A stretch of 64,000 nucleotides of DNA from GCA-2705995 sp048267965 (GTDB taxonomy: Bacteria > Bacteroidota > Bacteroidia > Flavobacteriales_G > Salibacteraceae), in the NCBI GenBank assembly GCA_048267965.1, contig JBLWWK010000003.1:1-64000 (forward strand), read 5' to 3'. Positions 8,791-17,944 of this stretch are shown one piece after another. Below the pieces are notes generated by a model. That model made no database searches. It was not told the origin of the DNA and saw nothing but the letters and a program-made list of their open reading frames with translations. Numbering within the stretch: the first letter of the stretch is position 1; every line of letters starts with the position of its first letter. A program made the translations under genes and the position numbers.

Positions 8791-10557
8791 TTATTCAATT
8801 GAGAGAACAATACTGTTTAGGTGTAGTTCGGCTCCGAGAGAAGACACCGCTTTTATGTTTTTTATAATAATGGTGTTACCTCTTTGAGCTTGAGATAGCA
8901 GGTGTAGAGCTTCTGATTCGAACAATGCACCTTGGTTTAAGACCGTTTTCGATAGCTGTTTATTGCTGTTGTAAGCCAATTGAATTTCGAACGAAGAAAT
9001 GCTGAGAACTTCTTGGTTGTAATATTCTTCTTGACTTAAACGTAGAGCGTCTAATTCTTTAGCAAATTGAACGGGAATTTGGTCTCCATCTTGAAATTTA
9101 CCGAAACTGGTGCTGGGTTCTGGCTTCTGAACTACGAAGCGTTTGTGCACCAACGTTTTTCCGTTTTCTCCTTTTTCTTTGATCTTTACAGAAGCGTAAC
9201 CGGGCTGCTTAAAGCGAATCATTGATTCTCCGTTGCGCAAAGAAAAATCGGCATTGGTAGTGATGAAATCGTGGTTTTTAGGCGTGTATTTTTTCTCTTC
9301 GTTCTTACTCAATTGAATTACCATGCCTGGGTAAGCGTAAAAATAATCTCCTACTTCGTGGGTTAGAATTTCGGTTTTAGATGGATTTACTGGGTTTTCG
9401 TTTAAGCGAATTACTTGAACGGCCTGCGAGTGGCTTTGCCCAGCAGTAGTAAACTCAAATCGGTAGGAACCGACTTGCATAAATCGGTAATTGATTTTTC
9501 CTGAAGATTGTAAACTGCGTTGTTCGGTGAGTTGTCCATTGTGATAAATGTTCATGCTCGCTTGTTGCGCTTTTTCTTTGTCCCAGAACACCTCGAAATC
9601 AATTTGCTCATTAATGAAGTAAACCGCCTTTTCTGGGTCAGAAATCTTTACAAAAGGTTTAGGACCTAAAACTTTTTCGTTGTCTTTCTGAGATTTTTCC
9701 GGTTGTTTAAGGTCAGAACGCGGACCAACAACCGTATATTCAGCATCTTTTGTGAGTTTTAGCAAACTCATAAGCTCATTTGACCGAAAGTGAGAAGTTT
9801 CTTCAGAGTGTGAATCTACACTATCTGATTGTGCGTAGGCCCAATCGAGTAATTCGTAAAATTCAACGGCTACAGAATCATCTTCGGTTTGTTGATGTAC
9901 TGCCGCAACTGAGTTTTTAAACAAGTTGTTATAGGCCAGTAATTTCGATTGTTCTAAAGCCGATTGAAAATTGGTGAGGGTGAGAATCGAAATATTGAGC
10001 GGAGTATGGAAAAAGTAGAAGTGGGTAAAATCACTTAATCCGTTGTTGTTGCTCGGTAAATTATCTTCTAAACTTAGAATGGTGTAGAGAGAATCTTTGG
10101 CTTCTTCGTCTAGTAGTTCCCCCACAAATGAGCGGTATTGGCTGAGTTCGCTAAGAATAGAGTCTGCTTGGCCTTGGTTAATCATTATTTTATTGGTGGC
10201 TTCTTCCCAATGGCCATCGTTGGGGTAACCTTTGTGGTCGTAGCCACGGTGAGAAAGTTGATCGTCTTTAACGCGGTTAATGTGTTTTTGAATAGAAGAA
10301 GCCGCCTTGTCAATTTCTAAATACTGATTATACAATCGCTGCATTTCTTCGGGGTGCTTACCTAAAACGTATAAGTAAACAGAAGATTGAAAATCAGAAA
10401 GTTTAGAAAGATCGCTGAAGGTTTTTTCAAACGTTTTGTTCGAGTCGTAGGTACTGTCGATAAAGTCGGTAGGTATGTAAAGAAACATCAACGACAAAAA
10501 GATGAGGTACATCACCTTAATCGCTTTATTTCTTAAGTCATCGCTGGAATTGCTCAT
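8791..10557 (-). CDS. GldM-like motor stalk protein
   Basis: A 588-residue inner-membrane protein with a large periplasmic part. The N-terminus DDLRNKAIKVMYLIFLSLMFL places Arg9 just before the single membrane helix, as in Flavobacterium GldM. Residues about 40-250 are helical (D1-like bundle), followed by Ig-like domains and a C-terminal domain whose last strand pattern, GNTIIIKNIKAVSSLGAELH, matches the GldM C-terminal signature (IENIKAVGPDG). Known GldM forms the rotating stalk of the T9SS/gliding motor with GldL. The gene is 40 bp downstream of the gldL-like gene and directly upstream of the barrel gene. The classic GldM is about 510 residues and this one is longer and diverged, so it is likely a paralogue. 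Confidence 0.78.
   Translation of the reverse strand: MSNSSDDLRNKAIKVMYLIFLSLMFLYIPTDFIDSTYDSNKTFEKTFSDLSKLSDFQSSVYLYVLGKHPEEMQRLYNQYLEIDKAASSIQKHINRVKDDQLSHRGYDHKGYPNDGHWEEATNKIMINQGQADSILSELSQYRSFVGELLDEEAKDSLYTILSLEDNLPSNNNGLSDFTHFYFFHTPLNISILTLTNFQSALEQSKLLAYNNLFKNSVAAVHQQTEDDSVAVEFYELLDWAYAQSDSVDSHSEETSHFRSNELMSLLKLTKDAEYTVVGPRSDLKQPEKSQKDNEKVLGPKPFVKISDPEKAVYFINEQIDFEVFWDKEKAQQASMNIYHNGQLTEQRSLQSSGKINYRFMQVGSYRFEFTTAGQSHSQAVQVIRLNENPVNPSKTEILTHEVGDYFYAYPGMVIQLSKNEEKKYTPKNHDFITTNADFSLRNGESMIRFKQPGYASVKIKEKGENGKTLVHKRFVVQKPEPSTSFGKFQDGDQIPVQFAKELDALRLSQEEYYNQEVLSISSFEIQLAYNSNKQLSKTVLNQGALFESEALHLLSQAQRGNTIIIKNIKAVSSLGAELHLNSIVLSIE
9461..9472. repeat. GGTAGGAACC-family motif, perfect 12-mer, in gldM-like gene
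   Basis: CGGTAGGAACCG on the given strand. In the minus-strand gene it is read as Gly-Ser-Tyr-Arg. Confidence 0.8.
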
Positions 10558-10597
10558 TTTTCAGTGATTTGAATGATTTTTACAATAAAACCAGCTA

Positions 10598-11098
10598 TTA
10601 ATTGCCTTTAAATTTTTCGAACGACTTTAGAGAATCGTTAGCAGCAGCTAATCGACCTCTTAACTTGTTAAGTTCTTCTTGGTAGGCATCGGTTCCTTCA
10701 CCAAATTTCTTGTAGTTCTCGTCTGCGCGCTTTACCGTTTCGGTAAGGGTTTTAGTTACTTCTTGTAACTGACGAACCGATACGTTGAGTTGATTTACGC
10801 TCGAAACGATAGAACGAACTTGCAATTGCTCGCCTTTTTGGGCTAATGCCTCTTCGCTAGCTTCAGCAGAAGGAGCGTCTTCGTCTAATTGTGGAAAGAG
10901 TTTTTCCCACTCGTATTGTTTCTTTTTTGTTTTCCACGAGATTCCCGAAATCAAGAAGGTAAGTGCTTCTGTGGTAAGCCCGATTACGAAAAATTCGTTC
11001 GCATATTGCCACCCCAAAAACTTGAAAAGAGCCGCAATTAATACAACGGCTGCGCCAAATCCGTAGAAGAAATTCAGGAGGTCAAAAGTCTTTTTCAT
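10598..11098 (-). CDS. GldL-like motor stator protein
   Basis: A 166-residue protein with two N-terminal membrane helices (about 9-29 and 36-55) and a cytoplasmic coiled-coil tail. The opening FFYGFGAAVVLIAALFKFLG and the second helix GLTTEALTFLIS match GldL. Lys26 in helix 1 and Glu44 in helix 2 occupy the places of the charged residues important for proton-driven rotation in Flavobacterium GldL. It ends in an alanine- and glutamate-rich region with long helices (about 95-160). It is first in the operon gldL-like, gldM-like, barrel protein. No gldK or gldN homologue adjoins it, which sets this locus apart from gldKLMN. Confidence 0.82.
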   Translation of the reverse strand: MKKTFDLLNFFYGFGAAVVLIAALFKFLGWQYANEFFVIGLTTEALTFLISGISWKTKKKQYEWEKLFPQLDEDAPSAEASEEALAQKGEQLQVRSIVSSVNQLNVSVRQLQEVTKTLTETVKRADENYKKFGEGTDAYQEELNKLRGRLAAANDSLKSFEKFKGN

Positions 11099-11438
11099 TT
11101 TGGTCTATATTGCTGGGACTAAAATAGATATGTGCTTTAATGATTACTATACCTAAAAGTGTAGTTTTCAACAATAAACTGTTAAGGTGAGCGTAAAAGT
11201 GAAATGTAAAAACTTGTAAATCAGTTGTTAATGAGGTAGTTTTACGTATTGTTAATAACTCTGGTTGATTAAAAAGTTAAAAAGATTGACACTCAGTGAA
11301 ATGAGTAGCTTTAAAACCGTGAGAATTAACAATTAAGTTATGGGTTTGTCTAAAAATTAACAGGTGCTAACTCGCTTCAACTTATGTTAACATTCATTTT
11401 TAAATCTTGTAATTTAGAGCCGTAATCAAAAATCAATC
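11099..11438. other. divergent promoter region, AT-rich
   Basis: This 340-bp spacer separates the divergent GldL-like operon and the BNR/VPS10-like gene and must hold both promoters. It is AT-rich. No small reading frame, RNA or hairpin stands out, and no copy of the GGTAGGAACC word was seen. Exact promoter boxes could not be assigned with confidence. Confidence 0.5.
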
Positions 11439-14400
11439 ATGAAAAGACTCGTTAAATGGGTAACCGTGGCTGCGGTTATGCTACACACAGGCTATGCGCA
11501 AGAGAGCGATTACGCCATAAAATCTAGCCAGCTGAGCGGATTAAAATTTAGGGCTATTGGTCCGGCAACTACTTCGGGTAGAATCGGAGATATTGCTGTT
11601 AATCCCAACAGTTTTTCACAATGGTACGTGGCGGTGGCGTCTGGTGGCGTTTGGAAAACCAATAATAACGGAACCACCTTTAAGCCCATCTTCGATAACG
11701 AAGGTTCATATTCAATAGGTTGCGTAACCATCGACCCTAACAACGAACACATTGTGTGGGTAGGAACCGGTGAAAACAACAATCAGCGTTCTGTTGCCTA
11801 CGGAGATGGTGTTTATAAAAGTATCGATGGTGGAGCTTCTTGGAAAAACATGGGGCTAAAAAATTCTGAACACATCGGAATGATTAAAGTAGATCCGCGT
11901 AACAGTAAGGTTGTTTACGTAGCAGCTTATGGTCCGCTTTGGAGTGCTGGCGGTGAAAGAGGTCTTTACAAAACCACCGATGGCGGTGAAAACTGGGAAC
12001 TCATTCTAGAAATAGATGAGCATACTGGAGTTAGCGAAGTGCACTTAGATCCGCGTAACCCGGATGTGGTGTATGCAACGGCTCATCAAAGAAGAAGAAG
12101 AGTATATACGTATGTTTCTGGTGGTCCTGGTTCTACCATTTATAAGAGTACAGATGCTGGAGCCACTTTTTCGAAAATCGAGAAAGGATTACCAGCGGGT
12201 AAAATGGGTAGAATAGGAATGGCTGTGGCTCCTTCAAACCCAGATATTTTATACGCTATTGTAGAAGCTGAAGATAACAAAGGCGGCTTTTTCAAATCTG
12301 TAAATCGCGGTGCCAGCTGGAAAAAAATGAACGATTACAAAACTTCTGGTAATTATTATCAAGAGTTAGTTTGTGATCCTACCGATGAAAATGTGGTGTA
12401 CGCAATGGATACTTACAGCCATGTTACGCACGATGGGGGGAAAACGTTTACAAAGGTTCCAGAGAAAAACAAACACGTAGATAACCACTGTTTGTGGATT
12501 AATCCCAACAATACTTCTCATTTGATTATGGGCTGTGATGGCGGAATTTATACTTCTTACGACAAGGCCAATAATTGGGAATATTTGCCCAATTTATCGG
12601 TTACGCAGTTTTACCGAGTGGCGGTAGATAACGCAAAACCCTTTTACAATGTGTATGGCGGAACCCAAGATAATTTCTCTTTAGGTGGCCCTTCAAGAAC
12701 CAATAAAGATTCAGGAATCGATAATTACGATTGGTTTGTAACCAACAACGGTGATGGTTTCGAAAGTGCTATCGACCCTGAAAATCCGAACATTGTTTAC
12801 GCTCAAGCTCAATATGGGTGGTTGGTACGTTTCGATAAGTTAAGTGGTCAAAAAGTGGGTATTCAGCCACAGCCGCCTGTTGGAGAAGCCTACCGATGGA
12901 ATTGGGATGCACCGTTAATTATTAGTCCGCATAACGCGCAAACGCTCTATTTCGCAGCTAACAAACTGTTTAAATCTACCGATCGTGGCAATACTTGGCA
13001 AACTATTTCGCCAGATTTAACGCGCCAAATCGATAGAAACAAGTTGAAAGTAATGGGCCGCGTACAAAGCATAGATGCGGTGATGAAAAATAAATCTACC
13101 ACCATTTACGGCAACATTGTAGCGCTTTCAGAATCGCCTAAAAAAGCAGGTTTAATCTATGTAGGAACCGATGATGGTTTAATTCAAACCACAACTAACG
13201 ATGGCGAAAGTTGGACAAAAGTAGGTTCGTTTCCCGGGGTTCCTACCAATACGTATGTGAACGATGTAAAGGCATCTCTTCACGATGAAAACACTGTTTT
13301 TGCCGTTTTTAATAACCACAAATCAGGCGATTTTAAACCGTATGTTTTCAAGAGTACCAATCAAGGTAAATCGTGGAAATCAATTACTGGTAATCTTCCC
13401 GAAAGAGGCTCAGTATACAGCTTAGCACAAGATCATAAAAATCCCAATTTATTGTTTGTAGGAACCGAATTTGGCGTGTTCTTTACCATCGATGGCGGTG
13501 AGAATTGGGTACAACTATCGAACGGGATTCCTACCATTGCGATTCGTGATATTGAGATTCAGCGAGAAGAAAACGATTTAGTTTTAGCGTCTTTTGGTCG
13601 TGGATTTTTTGTTTTAGATGATTATTCGCCCTTACAATCACTTACACCAGAATTACTGAAAGAAGAACTTCATGTATTCGAAACACGTCCGGGTTTAGTG
13701 TTTACGCCTAATCGTAAGTATGGTTATGGTGGTGCAGGTTTTCAAGGAGCCGATTTCTTTTTGGCAGAGAATCCACCAATGGGAACAACTTTTACCTACT
13801 ACCTAAAAGAAACCATTTCTACCCAAAAGCAGAAGAGACAAAAGGCAGAATCAGAGCTAATTAAAGCCAATCAAGATGTGGTTTATCCATCTAAAGAAGA
13901 GATTCTAGCAGAAGCAAGAGAAGAAAAACCGTACCTGCTTTTTAGTATAGAAGATGCTTCTGGCTTTGAGTTAAGACGCTTTACAAGCACACTTTCTAAA
14001 GGCGTTCAGCGCATTACTTGGGATGGAAGGTTGGCTTCGATAGCAGAAAATTCAACTGCGAAAGAACCATTAACCAATTCTTCGGCTGCTCATTTTGCAT
14101 TACCCGGAACGTATTACCTAACAGTTTACCAAATGGTAAACGGAGAGTTAACAAGTACGTTAGTAGAGAAACACGCTTTTCAGTTAGAAAGTCTCAACCA
14201 AAGTGTGCTACCTGAAAATACAGAAGAGAAATTTGAATTTCAGCGCAGTTTAGAGACATTTAGAAGAGAAGCAAGTGGTGTAAATCGTTACTTAAGCTAT
14301 TTAGAACAAGAGGTGAAAGCAGCAAAAGCAGCAGTTCGCAATACACCGAATGTGGGTTTAGAGCACCTTAATACATTAAGAAAACTCGAAAACCAATTAA

Positions 14401-14678
14401 CCGAGCTAAAAGTAACCATGAGAGGGAACTCTATCCTAAGCAGTTTAGAATTTGAAACAACGCCCGGAATTATGAGTAGAATGGGGCTAAGTGTATGGAA
14501 TAGCTACGGAAACCAGCAGGCTACTACCACCATTCAACGCAACGACATGGAGTGGGCACAGCAAGAGTTAGCGAAAGTGAAAACAGAGCTAAACACGCTA
14601 AAATCGAACTTTGCCAACTTGCAAAACAACCTAATTAAAGCGGGCATTCCATTCCCGAAACACGTTTTACCTGAATAA
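11439..14678 (+). CDS. secreted VPS10/BNR-repeat beta-propeller protein
   Basis: A 1079-residue protein with a signal peptide (MKRLVKWVTVAAVMLHTGYAQ). It begins LKFRAIGPATTSGRIGDIAV and carries many Asp-box/BNR repeats (SIDGGASWKN, TTDGGENWEL, STDAGATFSK, SVNRGASWKK, STDRGNTWQT, TTNDGESWTK, TIDGGENWVQ) over residues about 40-700. These form sortilin/VPS10-like ten-bladed propellers. The C-terminal 350 residues include a helical section with KQKRQKAESE and a region similar to the interdomain of this Bacteroidota family. Often annotated as glycosyl hydrolase, but no catalytic residue can be pointed out, so binding or proteolysis-linked roles remain open. It carries four GTAGGAAC-type words. Confidence 0.8.
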   Translation: MKRLVKWVTVAAVMLHTGYAQESDYAIKSSQLSGLKFRAIGPATTSGRIGDIAVNPNSFSQWYVAVASGGVWKTNNNGTTFKPIFDNEGSYSIGCVTIDPNNEHIVWVGTGENNNQRSVAYGDGVYKSIDGGASWKNMGLKNSEHIGMIKVDPRNSKVVYVAAYGPLWSAGGERGLYKTTDGGENWELILEIDEHTGVSEVHLDPRNPDVVYATAHQRRRRVYTYVSGGPGSTIYKSTDAGATFSKIEKGLPAGKMGRIGMAVAPSNPDILYAIVEAEDNKGGFFKSVNRGASWKKMNDYKTSGNYYQELVCDPTDENVVYAMDTYSHVTHDGGKTFTKVPEKNKHVDNHCLWINPNNTSHLIMGCDGGIYTSYDKANNWEYLPNLSVTQFYRVAVDNAKPFYNVYGGTQDNFSLGGPSRTNKDSGIDNYDWFVTNNGDGFESAIDPENPNIVYAQAQYGWLVRFDKLSGQKVGIQPQPPVGEAYRWNWDAPLIISPHNAQTLYFAANKLFKSTDRGNTWQTISPDLTRQIDRNKLKVMGRVQSIDAVMKNKSTTIYGNIVALSESPKKAGLIYVGTDDGLIQTTTNDGESWTKVGSFPGVPTNTYVNDVKASLHDENTVFAVFNNHKSGDFKPYVFKSTNQGKSWKSITGNLPERGSVYSLAQDHKNPNLLFVGTEFGVFFTIDGGENWVQLSNGIPTIAIRDIEIQREENDLVLASFGRGFFVLDDYSPLQSLTPELLKEELHVFETRPGLVFTPNRKYGYGGAGFQGADFFLAENPPMGTTFTYYLKETISTQKQKRQKAESELIKANQDVVYPSKEEILAEAREEKPYLLFSIEDASGFELRRFTSTLSKGVQRITWDGRLASIAENSTAKEPLTNSSAAHFALPGTYYLTVYQMVNGELTSTLVEKHAFQLESLNQSVLPENTEEKFEFQRSLETFRREASGVNRYLSYLEQEVKAAKAAVRNTPNVGLEHLNTLRKLENQLTELKVTMRGNSILSSLEFETTPGIMSRMGLSVWNSYGNQQATTTIQRNDMEWAQQELAKVKTELNTLKSNFANLQNNLIKAGIPFPKHVLPE

Positions 14679-14708
14679 GTAAAAACGAGTTAAATCGAGA
14701 AGAACTAC

Positions 14709-14745
14709 ACCCCGTTGATTTCAAAATCAACGGGGTTTCTTTTTA
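14709..14745 (+). terminator. rho-independent terminator after BNR/VPS10-like gene
   Basis: A perfect 12-bp stem ACCCCGTTGATT / AATCAACGGGGT with loop TCAA, followed by TTCTTTTTAT. It separates the propeller gene from rluD. Confidence 0.88.
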
Positions 14746-14761
14746 TACCGCAGATTTCAGC

Positions 14762-14769
14762 TAATTTTG
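14762..14769 (+). promoter_or_regulatory. putative -7 box of rluD
   Basis: TAATTTTG matches the Bacteroidota -7 consensus TAnnTTTG and ends 17 bp before the start codon at 14787. The matching -33 TTTG is weak. Predicted by pattern only. Confidence 0.5.
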
Positions 14770-14786
14770 CGGCTTACTTTTATCCA

Positions 14787-15824
14787 ATGGCAGAATTTTC
14801 GGAAAACGAGCAAGAAGAACAAGAAGAGTTAGTAGAACACTACAAATACGTTGCAGACCCTGGTCAGGCAGTTCTTCGAATCGATAAATTTTTAAACGAT
14901 CGTTTACCGAAGGTGAGCAGGAACCAAATTCAACAGGCGGCTAAGTCGGGCAATATCTTGGTGAATGGTAGCACGGTAAAACCCAACTACAAGGTAAAAC
15001 CACACGATGAAATTTCATTGGTATTTACCCACGAGAAAGAAGAGTTTTCGGTAGAGCCGGAGCCAATTCCGCTAAACATTGTGTACGAAGACGATGATGT
15101 TTTGGTGTTAAATAAACCCGCTGGTTTGGTGGTTCACCCAGGTGTAGGAAATAAATCAGGAACGTTGGCACATGGCTTATTGCACCACATTCGCAATTTA
15201 CCTCCTAGCCCAAGCGGCATCGACCGCCCAGGAATTGTTCACCGAATCGATAAGCTTACTTCTGGTTTAATGGTGGTGGGTAAAACGGAACATGCGCTTA
15301 ACAGTTTGGCGATGCAGTTTTTTAATCGCGAAATTGACAGAAAATATTTAGCGTTGGTTTGGGGCAACATTGAAGAAGATGAAGGCAGAATTGAAGGCCA
15401 TATTGGTAGGAGCCTTAAAAACCGCAAAATGATGGATGTTTTTCCAGATGGTTCCTACGGAAAACCAGCAGTTACCAATTTTAAAGTTTTAGAAAGATTG
15501 CTGTATGTAACGTTGGTAGAGTGTAAGTTAGAAACCGGAAGAACTCACCAAATTAGGGTGCATTTTAAACACTTGGGGCATCCGTTGTTTGCAGATCCTG
15601 AATACGGTGGAGATCGCATTTTGAAAGGAACCACCTTTACAAAGTACAAGCAGTTTGTTCAAAATTGTTTCAGTATAATGCCTCGCCAAGCATTGCACGC
15701 ACGCAAGCTTGGGTTTACGCATCCTACCACTAAAAAATGGATGGAATTTGAATCTGAGTTACCAGAAGATTTTAGCCAAGTTATCGATAGATGGCATCGA
15801 TACACTCAATACAGAGACGAATAA
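14787..15824 (+). CDS. rluD: 23S rRNA pseudouridine synthase, RluD family
   Basis: A 345-residue RluA/RluD-type enzyme that converts uridines in 23S rRNA (helix 69 for RluD) to pseudouridine. An S4 RNA-binding domain covers about residues 28-90 (RIDKFLNDRLPKVSRNQIQQ), followed by the catalytic domain with GIVHRIDKLTSGLMVV; the catalytic aspartate is Asp155. The motifs RKYLALVWG and TGRTHQIRVH (about residue 252) are conserved. The frame continues upstream to 14715 through the terminator, but MAEFSENEQ at 14787, preceded by a -7 box, is the likely start. Assignment to RluD rather than another RluA-family member rests on length and the S4 domain. Confidence 0.85.
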   Translation: MAEFSENEQEEQEELVEHYKYVADPGQAVLRIDKFLNDRLPKVSRNQIQQAAKSGNILVNGSTVKPNYKVKPHDEISLVFTHEKEEFSVEPEPIPLNIVYEDDDVLVLNKPAGLVVHPGVGNKSGTLAHGLLHHIRNLPPSPSGIDRPGIVHRIDKLTSGLMVVGKTEHALNSLAMQFFNREIDRKYLALVWGNIEEDEGRIEGHIGRSLKNRKMMDVFPDGSYGKPAVTNFKVLERLLYVTLVECKLETGRTHQIRVHFKHLGHPLFADPEYGGDRILKGTTFTKYKQFVQNCFSIMPRQALHARKLGFTHPTTKKWMEFESELPEDFSQVIDRWHRYTQYRDE

Positions 15825-15825
15825 A

Positions 15826-16158
15826 TTAGCGAGCAGCTTCGGCTGCTTTTTCTTCGTATTCTTTCTTTACGCTTTTATCGAAAATAAACGGACCAAACGG
15901 CAATAGAGAAGCAACACCAGCAGCGGCCAATCTCCAAAAGCTCCATTTTAATTCTTGAGCAACTAGATAAGCAGCACCGAAATAAGCAATAAAAAGTGCG
16001 CCATGTGCCCAGCCAGTATACTTTACAGCTAAAGGCATGTCGAATGCATATTTCAGCGGCATGGCAATTAAAAGCAGAACTAAAAAAGAAATACCTTCAG
16101 CAATACTGATGTAACGAAAACTGTTAATAATGGTCTTGTTGGGAGTGTCTTTTGTCAT
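15826..16158 (-). CDS. DUF3817 family membrane protein
   Basis: A 110-residue protein with three hydrophobic helices. SFRYISIAEGISFLVLLLIAMPLKY, AVKYTGWAHGALFIAYFGAAYL and the C-terminal LLPFGPFIFDK carry the DUF3817 landmarks (AEG, HG and PFGPF). The function is unknown. The start at 16158 follows the upstream gene's stop at 16166; a longer start at 16179 would overlap it. Convergent with rluD, only 1 bp separates the two stops. It probably forms a two-gene operon with the gene at 16166-16495. Confidence 0.72.
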   Translation of the reverse strand: MTKDTPNKTIINSFRYISIAEGISFLVLLLIAMPLKYAFDMPLAVKYTGWAHGALFIAYFGAAYLVAQELKWSFWRLAAAGVASLLPFGPFIFDKSVKKEYEEKAAEAAR

Positions 16159-16165
16159 CTTTCTA

Positions 16166-16495
16166 TTAAATAGGAGCATCTATATCTGCTATAAACCAGC
16201 AGTTGTTATTCTGAACTATTAACCAATCTACCGTCCACCAAATGCCTTCTTTGGCAATAACGGCAAACGAATTAGAACGGTTATCTTTTTCGCTAAACTC
16301 AATTCCCTTTTTAATGAGAATTTCGGTAGCAGTTGCCATGTGGGTAACGTACTTACCATGAATGGCGTAGAGGTATTCGTCTTCGGTAACAAAATGATCA
16401 GGAAAACTCTTTTTAACATCAGAAATACCGTTTTGAAACTGCTGCTCGGCAATGTGTTTCGGTAAGATAACGGCATATAGTTTAACGGAAATCAT
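16166..16495 (-). CDS. conserved hypothetical protein
   Basis: Unrecognised 109-residue soluble protein with no signal peptide. It is mixed alpha/beta, with IHGKYVTHMATATEILIKKG in the middle and a tryptophan-rich end (IWWTVDWLIVQNNNCWFIADID). It sits 7 bp upstream of the DUF3817 gene and diverges from the flavoprotein gene at 16547. No function is proposed. Confidence 0.5.
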   Translation of the reverse strand: MISVKLYAVILPKHIAEQQFQNGISDVKKSFPDHFVTEDEYLYAIHGKYVTHMATATEILIKKGIEFSEKDNRSNSFAVIAKEGIWWTVDWLIVQNNNCWFIADIDAPI

Positions 16496-16534
16496 TCTAG
16501 GGCAAATTTACGTTTTCTTCCGCTATTCTTAACC

Positions 16535-16542
16535 TACTTTTG
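16535..16542 (+). promoter_or_regulatory. putative -7 box very close to a start codon
   Basis: TACTTTTG fits TAnnTTTG exactly but ends only 4 bp before the ATG at 16547. A start site about 5-7 bp downstream would give a leaderless or almost leaderless mRNA. Confidence 0.45.
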
Positions 16543-16546
16543 CACA

Positions 16547-17755
16547 ATGAAGGTAGCGATAGTGGGTGGTGGAGCCGCAGGTTTTTTTGCGGCAATTTCA
16601 GTAAAACAACATCACGAAGCGGCACAAGTTGAAATTCTTGAAAAGTCTGAGCAAGTTTTGGCGAAAGTGAAAATTAGCGGAGGCGGCAGATGCAATGTTA
16701 CCCACCAATGTTTTAGAATTCCGGAAATGGTGGCAAATTATCCGCGAGGTGGCAAATTACTGAAACGTGTTTTTCGTCAGTTTTTTACTACCGATACCAT
16801 CGAATTTTTTGAATCTCGCGGAGTTCCCATAAAGGCCGAAGCTGATGGCAGAATGTTTCCGGCAACTAACCGTTCTCAATCAATTATCGATTGCTTAGTA
16901 GAAACCGCAGAATCTCATCAAATTCGCATTTTGTTCAATCAAAGAGTGCGAGAAATTCTTCCCCAAAACGATGGTGCAAAGTTGTTGGTAAACGGTTCCT
17001 ACCGAGACTACGATAAAATAATTCTTGCAACTGGAGGAAGCCCCAATAAACGCGGTTTTGATTGGTTGCAAGCGTTAAATGTAAAGGTGGTTTCGCCTGT
17101 GCCGAGCTTGTTTACGTTTAATGTGCCTAAAAACGAAGTGACTGAATTGCAAGGGGTTACTGTGCGAAAGGCAACGGTGCAAATTGAAGGAGCCAAGTGG
17201 AAAACGCAAGGCCCTTTGTTGATTACTCACTGGGGTTTTAGTGGGCCAGCTGTGTTGAGGTTGTCGGCTTTTTCGGCTGAGTGGTTACACGAGAAAAACT
17301 ACGTATACACCGTTAAAATTAATTGGATGAGCGAAACCAATGAAGAGGTGGTTCGTTCCATTATTCGTGAGAAATTAGCCGAAGAATCGAAGAAAAAGAT
17401 GGGAAACATTCGATTAGATGATATCCCTGTTCGTTTGTGGTTGTACTTGCTCTACAAAGCCGATATTAACGAAGAAACGCGCTGTTCTGAACTGCCCAAA
17501 AAGAGTTTAAATCGGTTAATTAATTTACTCACCAACGATGCGTATTTAGCCAAGGGTAAAACCACTTTTAAAGAAGAATTTGTGACGTGTGGAGGTATCG
17601 ATTTAAGCGAGGTGCATGCCGATACAATGGCGCTAAAAAAGCACCCTTCGATATACGTGGCGGGCGAATTGCTCAATGTAGACGGGGTAACGGGCGGGTT
17701 TAATTTTCAGGCTGCTTGGTCTACCGGTTTTGTGGCGGGCAAGTTGGCAACTTAA
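16547..17755 (+). CDS. FAD-dependent oxidoreductase, HI0933/YhiN family
   Basis: A 402-residue flavoprotein. The N-terminal dinucleotide fold is MKVAIVGGGAAGFFAAIS (GxGxxG), then KVKISGGGRCNVTH (about residues 42-55), the hallmark of the HI0933/BaiN group, and a C-terminal second FAD contact VTCGGIDLSEV and GELLNVDGVTGGFNFQAAW (about 370-390). Members of this family are poorly characterised, with some linked to aminoacetone oxidation or bile-acid chemistry, so no substrate is named. It is monocistronic. Codons for Gly-Ser-Tyr-Arg at 16993-17004 hold a perfect copy of the 12-base motif. Confidence 0.82.
   Translation: MKVAIVGGGAAGFFAAISVKQHHEAAQVEILEKSEQVLAKVKISGGGRCNVTHQCFRIPEMVANYPRGGKLLKRVFRQFFTTDTIEFFESRGVPIKAEADGRMFPATNRSQSIIDCLVETAESHQIRILFNQRVREILPQNDGAKLLVNGSYRDYDKIILATGGSPNKRGFDWLQALNVKVVSPVPSLFTFNVPKNEVTELQGVTVRKATVQIEGAKWKTQGPLLITHWGFSGPAVLRLSAFSAEWLHEKNYVYTVKINWMSETNEEVVRSIIREKLAEESKKKMGNIRLDDIPVRLWLYLLYKADINEETRCSELPKKSLNRLINLLTNDAYLAKGKTTFKEEFVTCGGIDLSEVHADTMALKKHPSIYVAGELLNVDGVTGGFNFQAAWSTGFVAGKLAT
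16993..17004. repeat. GGTAGGAACC-family motif, perfect 12-mer, in HI0933-type gene
   Basis: CGGTTCCTACCG read in frame as (Asn)-Gly-Ser-Tyr-Arg. Confidence 0.8.
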
Positions 17756-17944
17756 GGTAGGAACCCGAATTCGGTTTAGTTTTTAAACCTATTGTCGGTA
17801 GAAAATCATCATTTTAATGAGAAAATCGATGGTTAACGATTAGGTAGAGAGGTGGTGGTGAGATTTTTTTAGTGTGCTGCGACTCACCAATGAGCTAATT
17901 TTACGTCTTAACGAAGATCGATAAGAATTAGAATTCCTGAGAAA

